Notes: a model not told the origin generated them from the letters alone. 64,000 nucleotides of DNA from Chloroflexota bacterium (GCA_026710655.1 JAPOQN010000016.1:62001-126000); one strand, 5' to 3'. Numbered from the stretch's first letter, positions 1-8,039 are shown. Numbers and translations: made by a program.

Positions 1-849
1 GAACCGCCCGACACGTCCATCCCGCGGGGACGCGGCGGACGCGGGCGCGGCGGCAGCGGTGGCGCTGGTGGCCGCGGCGGTCGTGGCCGCGGTGGCAGCG
101 GCGGTCCGCGCGGCGGCAGTGGCGGTCCCCGTGGTGGCAGTGGCGGTCCCCGTGGCGGCCAGCGAGGGCCTCGCGCCGAACGCGCGCCCCAGCTGACCGA
201 ACAGGACTTCTTTGGCGAAGGCGACGCCCCGCCGGCGCGTGAACCCGACCGCAGCGGCCCGCCGCCACGACGTTCGTCCGGACGCGGCGGCAGCGGTGGC
301 GGCGGCGGTTCGCCCCGCCGTGACGGTCCGCGGAGGCGGCGTCGCGAGGAGAACGTCGAGCCTGATATCAATGCGGAAGAGGTCGACCTGGCCGCCGAGG
401 TGGTCGACTCCATCCTCCAGATCCTCGAGATCGACGCCGACATCAACATCCGCGAGCCCATCACGGCCGGGGACGGACTCGGCAGCGCCCGCGCCGTCAT
501 CGACATCTCCGGGGACGACCTTGGCATGCTCATCGGGAGGCGGGGCGAGAGCCTGATGGCCTTCCAGTACGTCGTGAACCTGATCATGACGCGGCGCTTC
601 CCCGGCCGGGGTTCCGTCACGATCGATGTCGAGCAGTACCGCCGCCGGCGCGAGGACCAGGTCGTCTCGCTGGCGGAGCGAATGGCCGAGCGCGTGCGCG
701 ACGCCGGCGAGCCGATCACGCTCGAGCCGATGTCCGCCGCCGAGCGCCGCCTCGTCCACCTCGCCCTCGTCGACGACCCCGAACTCGAGACGAACAGTGT
801 CGGTGAGGGGGACAGCCGCAAGGTCGTAATCAGCCTGTTGGAGGATTAG
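1..849 (+). CDS. jag: Jag/KhpB-like RNA-binding protein, 5' end outside window
   Basis: The frame is open from base 1 to the TAG at 847–849, so the N-terminus is missing. About 282 visible codons fall in three parts. Bases ~25–180 encode an Arg/Gly/Ser-rich tract with three nearly perfect GGSGGPR-type repeats. A charged linker follows (~180–390). The C-terminus holds a KH domain with GxxG loop IGRRGE (~530–550) and an R3H domain containing MSAAERRLVHLAL (~730–770). This KH–R3H order is that of Jag/SpoIIIJ-associated proteins (KhpB), cytosolic RNA binders linked to cell elongation and usually next to yidC near the origin. The Jag_N domain, if present, lies upstream. The RGG-type tract is not a family standard. 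Family call sure; role of the tract unknown. Confidence 0.9.
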   Translation, partial: EPPDTSIPRGRGGRGRGGSGGAGGRGGRGRGGSGGPRGGSGGPRGGSGGPRGGQRGPRAERAPQLTEQDFFGEGDAPPAREPDRSGPPPRRSSGRGGSGGGGGSPRRDGPRRRRREENVEPDINAEEVDLAAEVVDSILQILEIDADINIREPITAGDGLGSARAVIDISGDDLGMLIGRRGESLMAFQYVVNLIMTRRFPGRGSVTIDVEQYRRRREDQVVSLAERMAERVRDAGEPITLEPMSAAERRLVHLALVDDPELETNSVGEGDSRKVVISLLED

Positions 850-853
850 TGGA

Positions 854-1702
854 ATGAGCCCGTCCGCGCCAAGAATCGTGATCGTGGGGAACGTGACCGA
901 GGATCTGACGCCCGAGTGCGTTTGGACGGCGGGAGGGCCCGCGCTCTACAGCGCGCGCGCCACCGCGGCGCTGGGAGCAGACGTGACACTCGTGAGTCGC
1001 GTACCGGCGGACTACGACCGGAGCTACTTCGAGGGGCTGACCGTGAAAGAGCTACCGGCCGGGGGCGCTCCCCGCTTCGAGAACAGCTACCCGGAGGGCG
1101 GCCTCCGCCGCCAGCGGCTGCACCAGGCGGGAGAGCCGATCGCCAGCGCCGACGTGCCAGCTGGCCTCAAGGCCGATGCCGTCATCGCCGCGCCCGTGCT
1201 CGATGAGCTGGCCGAGTCCCCGCCGGTCGAGGCGGCCGTCCGCATCGTCTCGCTACAGGGGGCGTTGCGCTGGGGGATGCCCGGCCGCCCCGTGCGCCGC
1301 GCCGGCTTCGCCCCCTCGCGGGCGCGGGCCTTGCAGCCGATGGGCGCCGTCGCCGTGTTCAGCGACGAGGATGCCGACGACCCGCCGGAGCTGGCGAGGG
1401 GGCTCTCCCTGCGGGGACCCTCCATCGTGACGCGCGGCGCTCGCGGCGCCTGGCTCTACCGCAGGGGCGCGCGCAGCGTGCTCCCCGGCTTCGCCACCAA
1501 CGTGACCGACGTCACGGGCGCCGGCGACGGCTTTGTGGCGGCGCTCGCGGTGCGGCTGGTGGAGACCGGCGACCTGTTTGAATCGTGTACATTCGCAAAT
1601 GCGATGGGCTCTCTTGTCGTCGAACGGAGCGGTCTGATGGAGCTGCCGTCGCGCAGCGAGGTCGACGCGCGCGTGCGGCGGGGGGTAGCGGATGGTTCGT
1701 GA
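854..1702 (+). CDS. PfkB/ribokinase-family sugar kinase
   Basis: A 282-residue cytosolic kinase-like protein. The PfkB fold is supported by the N-terminal glycine-rich GGPALYSARATAALG segment (~residues 27–41) and by DVTGAGDGF (~219–227), the second PfkB signature, which carries the catalytic Asp and anion hole. The usual substrate-specificity region in between is short and poorly conserved, so the phosphorylated substrate cannot be named. GGAG lies about 10 bases before ATG 854. The gene starts 5 bases after jag and overlaps parA by 11 bases, so jag–pfkB–parA–parB is probably one transcript. Adenosine kinase and ribokinase are alternatives. Confidence 0.8.
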   Translation: MSPSAPRIVIVGNVTEDLTPECVWTAGGPALYSARATAALGADVTLVSRVPADYDRSYFEGLTVKELPAGGAPRFENSYPEGGLRRQRLHQAGEPIASADVPAGLKADAVIAAPVLDELAESPPVEAAVRIVSLQGALRWGMPGRPVRRAGFAPSRARALQPMGAVAVFSDEDADDPPELARGLSLRGPSIVTRGARGAWLYRRGARSVLPGFATNVTDVTGAGDGFVAALAVRLVETGDLFESCTFANAMGSLVVERSGLMELPSRSEVDARVRRGVADGS

Positions 1703-2465
1703 AACCATCGCCTTCGTGAACCAGAAGGGTGGCGTGGGCAAGACCACGACGGCCGTCTCGCTGGCCGCGGCCCTGGGGCGGCGGGGCGAACGCGTCCTGC
1801 TGATCGACCTCGATGCGCAGGCGAACGCGACCAGCGCCGCCGGCGTCGCGGACGTGCCGGGCCCATCGATCTACGAGGCGCTCATGCTGGAGGTGGAGGC
1901 GAAGGACTGCGTGGTGCGGGTGGAGGACGAGCAGTTCGACCTCCTCCCCGCGACGCGCGAGCTTTCGGGGGCGGAGGTGGAGCTGGCCCCCGCCATGGCG
2001 CGCGAGCAGCGCCTGAAGAACCTCATCGAGCCCCTGGCCGACGACTACGACTGGATCTTCATCGACTGCCCGCCCTCGCTGGGCGTGCTCACGGTGAACG
2101 CCCTCACGGCGGCGACCAGCGTGGTCATCCCCGTGCAGTGCGAGTACCTGCCCATGGAGGGCCTCGCGAGCCTGATGGAGACCCTCGCCCTCGTGCGCAA
2201 CAACCTCAACCCCCGCCTCCGCACCCTCGGCCTGGTGCTGACCATGCTCGACCGGCGAACGCGCCTCGCGCGCGAGGTGGCCGCGGACGTGATGACCCAC
2301 TTTCCCAGGCAGACCTTTACCACGGTGATCCCGCGCGCCGTCAGCATCGCCGAGGCGCCGAGTCACGGACAGTCGATCTTCCGGTACAGCCCGGGCAGCC
2401 GCGCCGCCACCGCCTACCGCAGGCTGGCGGTCGAGCTCACGGAACGCGTGGAGGTAAGCGCATGA
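1692..2465 (+). CDS. parA: ParA/Soj chromosome-partitioning ATPase
   Basis: A 257-residue ParA ATPase. It shows the deviant Walker A KGGVGKTT (residues 12–19) with the signature lysine, Walker A' IDLDAQAN (~38–45) and Walker B IFIDCPPSLG (~119–128). The family binds DNA nonspecifically as an ATP dimer and drives segregation of ParB–parS complexes. The short N-terminus without an HTH is that of chromosomal Soj. Its stop overlaps the parB start (ATGA). The start codon sits in an imperfect palindrome resembling a parS half-site (see findings). Confidence 0.96.
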   Translation: MVRETIAFVNQKGGVGKTTTAVSLAAALGRRGERVLLIDLDAQANATSAAGVADVPGPSIYEALMLEVEAKDCVVRVEDEQFDLLPATRELSGAEVELAPAMAREQRLKNLIEPLADDYDWIFIDCPPSLGVLTVNALTAATSVVIPVQCEYLPMEGLASLMETLALVRNNLNPRLRTLGLVLTMLDRRTRLAREVAADVMTHFPRQTFTTVIPRAVSIAEAPSHGQSIFRYSPGSRAATAYRRLAVELTERVEVSA

Positions 2466-3334
2466 CGCAGCCACGACGAGGACTCGGCCGGGGGCTCGAC
2501 GCCCTCCTGCCCGGCGGCGGCGAAGAGGCGCCCGCCGGGAGAACGTTGCAGGAGATCGACATCGATCTGATTGCGCCGAACCCGGAGCAGCCCCGGACGA
2601 ACTTCCAGCCTGAGCAGCTGCGCGAGCTGGCGGAATCGATCACCGAGCATGGCATCCTCCAGCCGCTGGTGGTGAGCCTGGAGGAGGAGGGCGGCTACCG
2701 CCTGATCGCGGGCGAGCGGCGCCTGCAGGCGGCGCGCCTCGCCGACCTGCCCACCGTGCCCGTGGTCGTGCGCGAGGTGGACGGCTCCGAACTGCTGGAG
2801 CTGGCGCTCGTCGAGAACATCCAGCGCGCCGACCTGAACCCGATCGAGGAGGCGCTCGCCTACCGCCGCCTGCTGAGCGAGTACGGGCTCACGCAGGAGG
2901 AGGTGGCGAAGCGGGTGGGTCGCAGCCGCGCGGCGGTCGCGAACGCCACCCGCCTGCTGCAGCTGGAGCCCGAGATCCGTCGCAGCCTGGTGGCGGGCGA
3001 GATCCGCGAGGGACACGCCCGCGCCCTCCTCGGCATGCCCGAGGGACCGGCCCGCCTGGAGGTCTGGCGCGAGGCCGTGCGCCGCGGCATGAGCGTGCGC
3101 GAGACGGAGGCGGCCGTGCGCCGGGCGCTCTCGCCGCGGGCGGAGCGGCCCCACACCGCCACGCCCACCCCGGAGCGCGGCACCCCCCTGCGCGACCTGG
3201 AGACGAACCTGCGCCGCGCTCTAGGCACCCGTGTAACTGTCGCCTCGCACCGGGGTGGCGGCGCCCGCATCGTGGTCGACACGTACAGCGACGAGGAGCT
3301 CGAGGCCGTCACGAGCAGGCTGCTCTCGCTCTAG
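2462..3334 (+). CDS. parB: ParB/Spo0J chromosome-partitioning protein
   Basis: A 290-residue ParB. It opens with RRGLGRGLDALLP, the ParA-stimulating N-terminal peptide typical of Spo0J. The CTPase/ParB-N domain follows, with GERRLQAARLADLP and ENIQRADLNPIEEA. Next comes the HTH LTQEEVAKRVGRSRAAVAN (~136–154), and the protein ends with a dimerisation domain after a Pro/Arg linker. It loads on parS and spreads as a CTP-gated clamp. ATG 2462 overlaps the parA stop. Length is normal for the chromosomal family. Confidence 0.96.
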   Translation: MTQPRRGLGRGLDALLPGGGEEAPAGRTLQEIDIDLIAPNPEQPRTNFQPEQLRELAESITEHGILQPLVVSLEEEGGYRLIAGERRLQAARLADLPTVPVVVREVDGSELLELALVENIQRADLNPIEEALAYRRLLSEYGLTQEEVAKRVGRSRAAVANATRLLQLEPEIRRSLVAGEIREGHARALLGMPEGPARLEVWREAVRRGMSVRETEAAVRRALSPRAERPHTATPTPERGTPLRDLETNLRRALGTRVTVASHRGGGARIVVDTYSDEELEAVTSRLLSL

Positions 3335-3352
3335 GGCTCGGGAGAACGCGAG

Positions 3353-3823
3353 ATGAGCGCTGAGGAACGTCTGCGGGAGCTGGGCATCGATCTGCCGGAA
3401 CCCGCGGCCCCCGCCGGTTCGTACGTGCCCGCCCGGCGTCACGGCGACCTCCTCGCCATCTCCGGACAGATCCCCGTCACCCCCGGCGAACCGGTCCCGA
3501 CCGGTCGCTGCGGCGTCGACGTGACCGTGGAGGAGGGCTACGCCCTCGCGCGCCAGTGCGCCCTCAACGGGCTTGCCGCCGCGCGCGCCGCGCTGGGTTC
3601 CCTCGACCGGATCGCGGGCGTCGTGCGCGTCGCGGGCTACGTCGCCTCGCCGCCGGACTTCACGCAGCACCCGGCGGTTGTCAACGGCGCCTCCGAGCTC
3701 CTCGTCGAGGTATTCGGCGAGGCCGGTCGCCACGCACGGGCGGCCGTTGGCATGTCGTCGCTGCCCCTCGGCGTCCCCGTGGAAGTGGAGTTCCTGTTCG
3801 CGCTCACCGCGGACGAGGGCTAG
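3353..3823 (+). CDS. RidA/YjgF-family protein
   Basis: A 156-residue RidA-fold protein of the longer subgroup that begins LRELGIDLPEPAAPAGSYVP. The core LLAISGQIPV and the alternating β-strands are visible. The catalytic Arg of canonical RidA imine deaminases (~position 105 in RidA) has no clear match; the C-terminal AAVGMSSLPLGVPVEVEF replaces the R-x-A motif. An Rid1–7-type role distinct from enamine hydrolysis is therefore likely. It lies 18 bases after parB and may be cotranscribed. AGAACGCGAG precedes the ATG. Confidence 0.8.
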   Translation: MSAEERLRELGIDLPEPAAPAGSYVPARRHGDLLAISGQIPVTPGEPVPTGRCGVDVTVEEGYALARQCALNGLAAARAALGSLDRIAGVVRVAGYVASPPDFTQHPAVVNGASELLVEVFGEAGRHARAAVGMSSLPLGVPVEVEFLFALTADEG

Positions 3824-3865
3824 TCGAGGTCCAAAACCCAGCGCATGAGCTTGCCAGGCCCGGGA

Positions 3866-3889
3866 GTTACGTGTTACGTAAGAGGTAAC
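3866..3889. promoter_or_regulatory. Probable HigA operator palindrome
   Basis: GTTAC (3866–3870) and GTAAC (3885–3889) form outer inverted arms around the exact palindrome TTACGTAA (3874–3881), 22 bases before the HigA ATG. HigA-type antitoxins bind such sites to repress their own promoter. Assignment rests on position and symmetry only. Confidence 0.5.
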
Positions 3890-3910
3890 AGTCTCTTGAG
3901 GAAACGTGTC

Positions 3911-4207
3911 ATGCATCCACCTGGCGGAATGCCGCCGGTCCATCCCGGCGAAATCCTCGCCGATGAGCTGGCGGAGCTCGGGCTTTCGGCCAATGCCCTT
4001 GCCGGCCATCTGGCCGTGCCCACGAACCGCATCACCGCCATCCTCAACGGTCAGCGGGGCGTTACCGCCGATACCGCCCTCCGCCTGGCGCGCTATTTCG
4101 GCACGACGCCGGAGTTCTGGTTGAACCTCCAGAAGACGTATGAGTTGCGAGCAGCCGAGCTCGAATCCGGCGACGAGATTAACACTCAGGTGCAGCCGCG
4201 AGGCTAG
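3911..4207 (+). CDS. higA: HigA-family addiction-module antitoxin (orphan)
   Basis: A 98-residue XRE-type HTH protein. The N-terminal VHPGEILADELAELGLSA and the TTPEFWLNLQKTYELR tail are hallmarks of VapI/HigA antitoxins. The HTH covers ~residues 20–60 (ALAGHLAVPTNRITAILNGQ). ATG 3911 is preferred over upstream starts because GAGGAAA (3898–3904) is well placed and because the operator then lies upstream. HigB toxin genes normally sit just before higA. Here only 22 bases separate rid from the first possible start and no RelE-like ORF exists on either side, so the antitoxin is an orphan and may act as a stand-alone regulator. Confidence 0.85.
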   Translation: MHPPGGMPPVHPGEILADELAELGLSANALAGHLAVPTNRITAILNGQRGVTADTALRLARYFGTTPEFWLNLQKTYELRAAELESGDEINTQVQPRG

Positions 4208-4289
4208 TCCCCCGCGCTTCGTAAGCGAGCTTGCCCGGTGTCCTGGGCTGCCTTCTTTCGCTAAGAGGCACGACCGGTAAGGTGGATCG

Positions 4290-4308
4290 AGGGGGTGAAC
4301 GCCCCCGG
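4290..4308 (+). promoter_or_regulatory. Leader hairpin before the TIGR01777 gene
   Basis: GGGGG and CCCCC flank TGAACG in the short leader, directly followed by the GGGAGG ribosome-binding site. A TAAGGT hexamer (~4278–4283) could be the −10. Function unproven. Confidence 0.3.
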
Positions 4309-4319
4309 GAGGTTCGCCG

Positions 4320-5213
4320 ATGAAGGTCGCCATCACGGGAAGCACGGGACTGCTGGGTCGCGCGCTCGGGGAGAGGCTTGAGGCGCGCGGCGACGAGGCT
4401 GTGCGCATCGCGCGCGGCGCCGCGGGAGCCGACGGCGTCGACTGGGCCCCGGCCGAGGGCTGGGTGCGCGAGGGCGCCTTCGCCGGCTGCGATGCCGTGC
4501 TGCACCTCAGTGGGGCCTCCGTGGGCGAGGGCCGCTGGACCGATGCCCGAAAGGCGGAACTGCGCTCCAGCCGCATCGATACCACCCGCGTCCTGGTCGA
4601 ACACCTGGCCGGCCTCGACCCCAAGCCCCGGCGGCTTGTCGTCGCCTCCGCGGTCGGCTTCTACGGTGACCGCGGCGACGAGACCGTAACCGAGCAGTCG
4701 GCGCGGGGCGAGGGCTTCCTCGCCGACATGACCGTGGACTGGGAGGCGGAGTCGGAGAAGGGCAATGCCGCCGGCATCCCCACGGCGATGGCGCGCTACG
4801 GCGTCGTCTTCGCGAACGACGCGGCTGCCTTTAAGCGGCTCACGCTGCCCTTCCGCTTCGGCGCGGGCGGCCGCCTCGGGAGCGGGCGCCAGTGGATGCC
4901 CTGGATCACGCTCGACGACGCCGTGGCCGCTACCACCCACCTCCTCGATAGCGACACGACCGGGCCCGTGAACGTGGTCGCGCCCGTAACCATCACCAAC
5001 GCCGACCTGACGCGTGCGCTGGGGCGGGTGATGCGCCGCCCGGCGTTCATGATGGTGCCCCGCTTCGCCATGAGGCTCGCCCTCGGCGAGCTCGCCGACG
5101 CGCTCCTCTTCGCCAGCCTGCGCGTCGTCCCCGAGCGACTCGCGGCGGACGGCTTCGAGTTCTCGCAGCCCGAGGCGGAAGGGGCGTTGCGCTCGCTCCT
5201 GCGGGGCGACTAG
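4320..5213 (+). CDS. TIGR01777-family NAD(P)-binding epimerase-like protein
   Basis: A 297-residue extended-SDR protein. The nucleotide loop is GSTGLLG (residues 7–13). The family motif HLSGASVGEGRW and the region AELRSSRIDTTRVLVEHL follow, with ASAVGFYGDRGDE around the active site. The C-terminus matches the DUF1731 tail of the YfcH/SulA-like TIGR01777 family, whose substrate is unknown. GGGAGG lies 7 bases before ATG 4320. The next gene, a SRPBCC protein 5 bases downstream, is a frequent partner of this family (sometimes fused), suggesting a shared lipid or hydrophobic substrate. Confidence 0.9.
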   Translation: MKVAITGSTGLLGRALGERLEARGDEAVRIARGAAGADGVDWAPAEGWVREGAFAGCDAVLHLSGASVGEGRWTDARKAELRSSRIDTTRVLVEHLAGLDPKPRRLVVASAVGFYGDRGDETVTEQSARGEGFLADMTVDWEAESEKGNAAGIPTAMARYGVVFANDAAAFKRLTLPFRFGAGGRLGSGRQWMPWITLDDAVAATTHLLDSDTTGPVNVVAPVTITNADLTRALGRVMRRPAFMMVPRFAMRLALGELADALLFASLRVVPERLAADGFEFSQPEAEGALRSLLRGD

Positions 5214-5218
5214 CGGCG

Positions 5219-5689
5219 ATGGCGATCTATCGCATGGCCGCGCGGCAGGTCGTGCCCGTTTCGCTGGACGAGGCGTGGGCGTTCTTCTCGAACCCCCGCA
5301 ATCTGCCCGTCATCACGCCGCCCTGGCTCTCCCTCGAGGTCACCTCCGACCCGCCCGAGGAGATGTACCCGGGGCTCATCATCACCTACAACGTGCGGCC
5401 TCTGCTGGGCGTTCCACTCCCATGGGCGACCGAGATCACGCACGTCGAGGACCGCGTGCGCTTCGTTGACGACCAGCGCATCGGGCCTTACAGCCTCTGG
5501 CACCACGAGCACGACTTCCGCGAGGTCGAGGGCGGCACAGAAGTGCGCGACACGGTCCACTACGCCGTCCCCTTCGGCCCACTCGGCGACATCGTCGCGC
5601 AGCTGGCCGTCCGCCCCCGCGTCCGCTCCATCTTCGAGTACCGCCGGGAGGTGCTCAGAGAGCGCTTCGGAACGATGGGGGAGCGTTAG
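5219..5689 (+). CDS. SRPBCC (START-like) ligand-binding protein
   Basis: A 156-residue helix-grip protein of the polyketide-cyclase/SRPBCC superfamily: N-terminal strand VVPVSLDEAWAFFSNPRNL, middle TYNVRPLLGVPLPWATEI, and the long C-terminal helix VRSIFEYRREVLRERF. It begins 5 bases after the TIGR01777 gene and is probably coupled to it. The nucleotide sequence of its 3' end (5621–5670) recurs in decayed form at 6431–6480 beyond the aspartic-protease module. Confidence 0.85.
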   Translation: MAIYRMAARQVVPVSLDEAWAFFSNPRNLPVITPPWLSLEVTSDPPEEMYPGLIITYNVRPLLGVPLPWATEITHVEDRVRFVDDQRIGPYSLWHHEHDFREVEGGTEVRDTVHYAVPFGPLGDIVAQLAVRPRVRSIFEYRREVLRERFGTMGER

Positions 5690-5765
5690 CCGTCCGGGGT
5701 TGGGCGGAAGCCCGCGAGTCGCGCTATCTTGTCAGTACGGCTTCAAGCCGGAGGAGGTCGGTGCC

Positions 5766-6029
5766 ATGCCTGCGCGTCCCGCAGCCGAGACGGCACGCCT
5801 CGGCGATGAGATCTATGAACGGGACATCCGGTCACGGGTGGAAGCGACTCACCGCGGTGAAGTCGTCGCGATAGACACCGACGGCGGGAACTGGGCGATT
5901 GGCGAAACCGCTCGCGTGGCCTCGGAGCGACTCCTCGGAGAGCATCCGGACGCCGATGTCTGGTGCGTGCGAGTTGGCTACAGGGCGCTCTACAGCCTGG
6001 GCGGCGGTTCCCTGCGGAGTGCGGAGTGA
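5766..6029 (+). CDS. Small conserved partner of a clan AA aspartic protease
   Basis: An 87-residue soluble protein: RLGDEIYERDIRSRVE, then GEVVAIDTDGGNWAIGE, then HPDADVWCVRVGYRALYSLG. This pattern matches small proteins I recall next to retropepsin-like genes in cyanobacteria and Chloroflexota. GGAGGAGG (~5750–5757) precedes ATG 5766. The stop overlaps the protease start (GTGA), so the two are translationally coupled. It may be a chaperone, inhibitor or antitoxin-like partner; the sequence does not decide. A TATCTT hexamer near 5726 could be its promoter. Confidence 0.65.
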   Translation: MPARPAAETARLGDEIYERDIRSRVEATHRGEVVAIDTDGGNWAIGETARVASERLLGEHPDADVWCVRVGYRALYSLGGGSLRSAE

Positions 6030-6394
6030 TCGAAGGGGTTGTCAACGCGGCCCACGAGGCTGTCGTCACTCTTCCCCTAAGGGGTCCTGAAGGCCAGACG
6101 CGGGAAGTCGATGTAGTGATCGATACCGGCTTCACTGGGTTCCTGACCCTTCCGCCGGCCCTGGTGACGGAGTTGGAGCTGCCCTTCCTGAGCCGCGGTC
6201 TTGCAGTTCTGGCGAACGACAGCGAGGCTCTCTTCGACATCCACGGGGCCACGGTGATCTGGGAGGGCGCTCCCAGATCCATTGAAGCCAATGCGGTTGG
6301 CAGCACGCCCCTCGCGGGCATGTCCTTGCTCGATGGCCACGACCTGCACATCGAAGTCGAGGAGGGTGGTCGCGTGGTCATTGAGGCCCGCTGA
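6026..6394 (+). CDS. Clan AA (retropepsin-like) aspartic protease
   Basis: A 122-residue single-domain protein. VDVVIDTGFTGFLTLP places the catalytic D-T-G at residues 33–35, followed by the flap-like region and LAGMSLLDGHDLHIEV, the hydrophobic strand closing a retropepsin monomer. Active enzymes of this type are homodimers. The GTG start at 6026 overlaps the upstream TGA, so the short form is preferred over an in-frame extension. Likely cytosolic, as no signal peptide is seen. The pair sits between a SRPBCC gene and a decayed copy of that gene's end. Confidence 0.8.
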   Translation: MIEGVVNAAHEAVVTLPLRGPEGQTREVDVVIDTGFTGFLTLPPALVTELELPFLSRGLAVLANDSEALFDIHGATVIWEGAPRSIEANAVGSTPLAGMSLLDGHDLHIEVEEGGRVVIEAR

Positions 6395-6430
6395 GGCGTA
6401 TGGCCATCGCCGCGGCCGAACGGGGCTCGT

Positions 6431-6489
6431 GTCCGCGCCATCTTCGAGTACCGCAGGACAGTGCTCCGGGAGCGGTTGGGGGGTGCCGA
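6431..6489 (+). pseudogene. Decayed copy of the SRPBCC gene 3' end
   Basis: Translating from 6431 gives RVRAIFEYRRTVLRERLGG, matching the C-terminal helix of the SRPBCC protein (bases 5621–5670; I count about 41 of 50 identical). The open frame continues a few residues into unrelated sequence and ends. Nothing upstream supplies the rest of a gene. It is a relic of a paralogue or of a duplication around the protease module. Confidence 0.65.
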
Positions 6490-6624
6490 GCGCGTGGGCG
6501 CCATTACCCCAGGAAGAGTGCCAACTTGAGCACTCGCTTCACAACTTCGTAAAGCTCAGCGAATATCTCGCGTACGACATGCTTCACACGTGGAGGGTAC
6601 AGGCCCGCCCGTGAGGCTCGCCCG

Positions 6625-7965
6625 CTAGCGCACGTCCCGCGCGACCAGGTCCTCGACCGTTTCGCGGCGCTGGAGCAGGCGCGCCTCGCCGTCCCGGACG
6701 GCGACGACGGGCGGGCGCAGGGCCATGTTGTAGTTGCTCGACATCGCCAGGTTGTATCCGCCGCTCGCCGGCAGGGCGACGAGCTCGCCCGCCTCCAGCC
6801 GCGGCAGCTCCGCGTCACGCACGAGGATGTCGCCGCTCTCGCAGTACTTGCCCGCGACCGTGACGGTCTCGACGGGCGCATCGAGGGGCCGGTCGACGGG
6901 CACGGCCTCGTAGCCGGAGCCGTACATGGCCGGCCGGATGTTGTCGGCCATGCCGCCATCGACGGAGACGTAGGTGCGCACCCCGGGGATCTCCTTGCGC
7001 GCCCCCACCGTGTAGACGGCGACCATCGCGCGCCCGATCAGCGAGCGTCCCGGCTCGATGTGCAGGGAGGGCTGCTCCAGCCGGTGCTCGGCCAGGGCGG
7101 CTGTCATCGAGCGGGCGACGCGCTCGGCGTACTCGGCGATGGCGGGGGCGTGCTGCTCGCGCGTGTAGGCGAGGGCGAAGCCGCCGCCGGGGCTGTACTC
7201 GTCGAAGGCGAATCCGTGCGTGTCGCCCATTTGCGCGGCGAAGGCGCACATCACGTCGCTCGCCTGCTCGTACGGCTCGATCTCGAAGATGGGTGAGCCG
7301 AGGTGCACGTGCAGCCCGCGCAGGTCGATATTGGGGGCGGCCATCGCCGCGGCCACGGCCCGCTCGGCGTCGCCGTTGGCGATGGCGAAGCCGAACTTGG
7401 AATCGAGCACGCCCGTCGTCGTCTTGGCGTGGGTATGGGGGTCCACGTTGGGGGAGACGCGCAGGAGGATCGGCTGGCGCGCGCCCCGCTCGCCTGCGAT
7501 GCGGTCGAGCTCGGCCAGCTCGTGGAAGTTGTCGACGACGACGCGGCCGACGGGGTCGCCGCTCACCGACGCCTCGAGCTCCCCGGCGCTCTTGTTGTTG
7601 CCGTGGAAGTAGAGCCGCGAGGAGGGGAAGCCCGCCGCGCGCGCGATCGCCAGCTCCCCGCCGCTGACCACGTCCATGCCCAGCCCCTCCTCCTGCACGA
7701 TGGCGGCCAGGGGCAGGCTCAGGTACGCCTTCGCCGCGTAGAGGACCGACACCTCGGGCCAGCGCGACTCGAACTCGCGGCGGAACTCGCGTGCGGTCTC
7801 GCGGAAGTCCTGCTCGTCGAACACGTAGAGGGGCGAGCCGTACGTCTCGGCCAGATCGCGCAGGTCGCTGCCGCCGATGCTCAGGCGCCCGGCGGGGGAG
7901 AGGGCGGTGGTGTGGGGGAGCACGTGGCGGTAGGGCAGGGCGTCGAGGGAAGCGGCGTTCGGCAT
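6625..7965 (-). CDS. lysA: Diaminopimelate decarboxylase
   Basis: A 446-residue fold-III PLP enzyme that makes L-lysine from meso-diaminopimelate. The PLP lysine is in VLYAAKAY (K79). [10 protein letters not shown] and the glycine-rich [13 protein letters not shown] bind the cofactor phosphate region. CESGDIL near residue 375 supplies the catalytic Cys of the partner subunit. The C-terminal Y-N-M-A-L pattern is standard. A CATAAT hexamer (7973–7978, minus strand) ends 7 bases before the ATG, implying a leaderless message. The gene is divergent from moaC; lysC, the first enzyme of the pathway, lies at 47.8–49.0 kb. Confidence 0.96.
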   Translation of the reverse strand: MPNAASLDALPYRHVLPHTTALSPAGRLSIGGSDLRDLAETYGSPLYVFDEQDFRETAREFRREFESRWPEVSVLYAAKAYLSLPLAAIVQEEGLGMDVVSGGELAIARAAGFPSSRLYFHGNNKSAGELEASVSGDPVGRVVVDNFHELAELDRIAGERGARQPILLRVSPNVDPHTHAKTTTGVLDSKFGFAIANGDAERAVAAAMAAPNIDLRGLHVHLGSPIFEIEPYEQASDVMCAFAAQMGDTHGFAFDEYSPGGGFALAYTREQHAPAIAEYAERVARSMTAALAEHRLEQPSLHIEPGRSLIGRAMVAVYTVGARKEIPGVRTYVSVDGGMADNIRPAMYGSGYEAVPVDRPLDAPVETVTVAGKYCESGDILVRDAELPRLEAGELVALPASGGYNLAMSSNYNMALRPPVVAVRDGEARLLQRRETVEDLVARDVR

Positions 7966-7972
7966 GGTCGCG

Positions 7973-7978
7973 ATTATG
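7973..7978 (-). promoter_or_regulatory. lysA −10 element (leaderless)
   Basis: CATAAT followed by GGTCGCG-complement (7 bases) and the ATG. Transcription starting 6–7 bases after the hexamer would begin at the start codon. Confidence 0.6.
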
Positions 7979-8033
7979 CGGGGCGGGGTTCGTACCGCCC
8001 AACCACCCGGGATGGCGGCGCTGTGGGACGCCC

Positions 8034-8039
8034 TATACT
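8034..8039 (+). promoter_or_regulatory. moaC −10 element
   Basis: TATACT ends 9 bases before ATG 8049, leaving room for a leader of only 0–3 bases and no ribosome-binding site. Confidence 0.6.
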
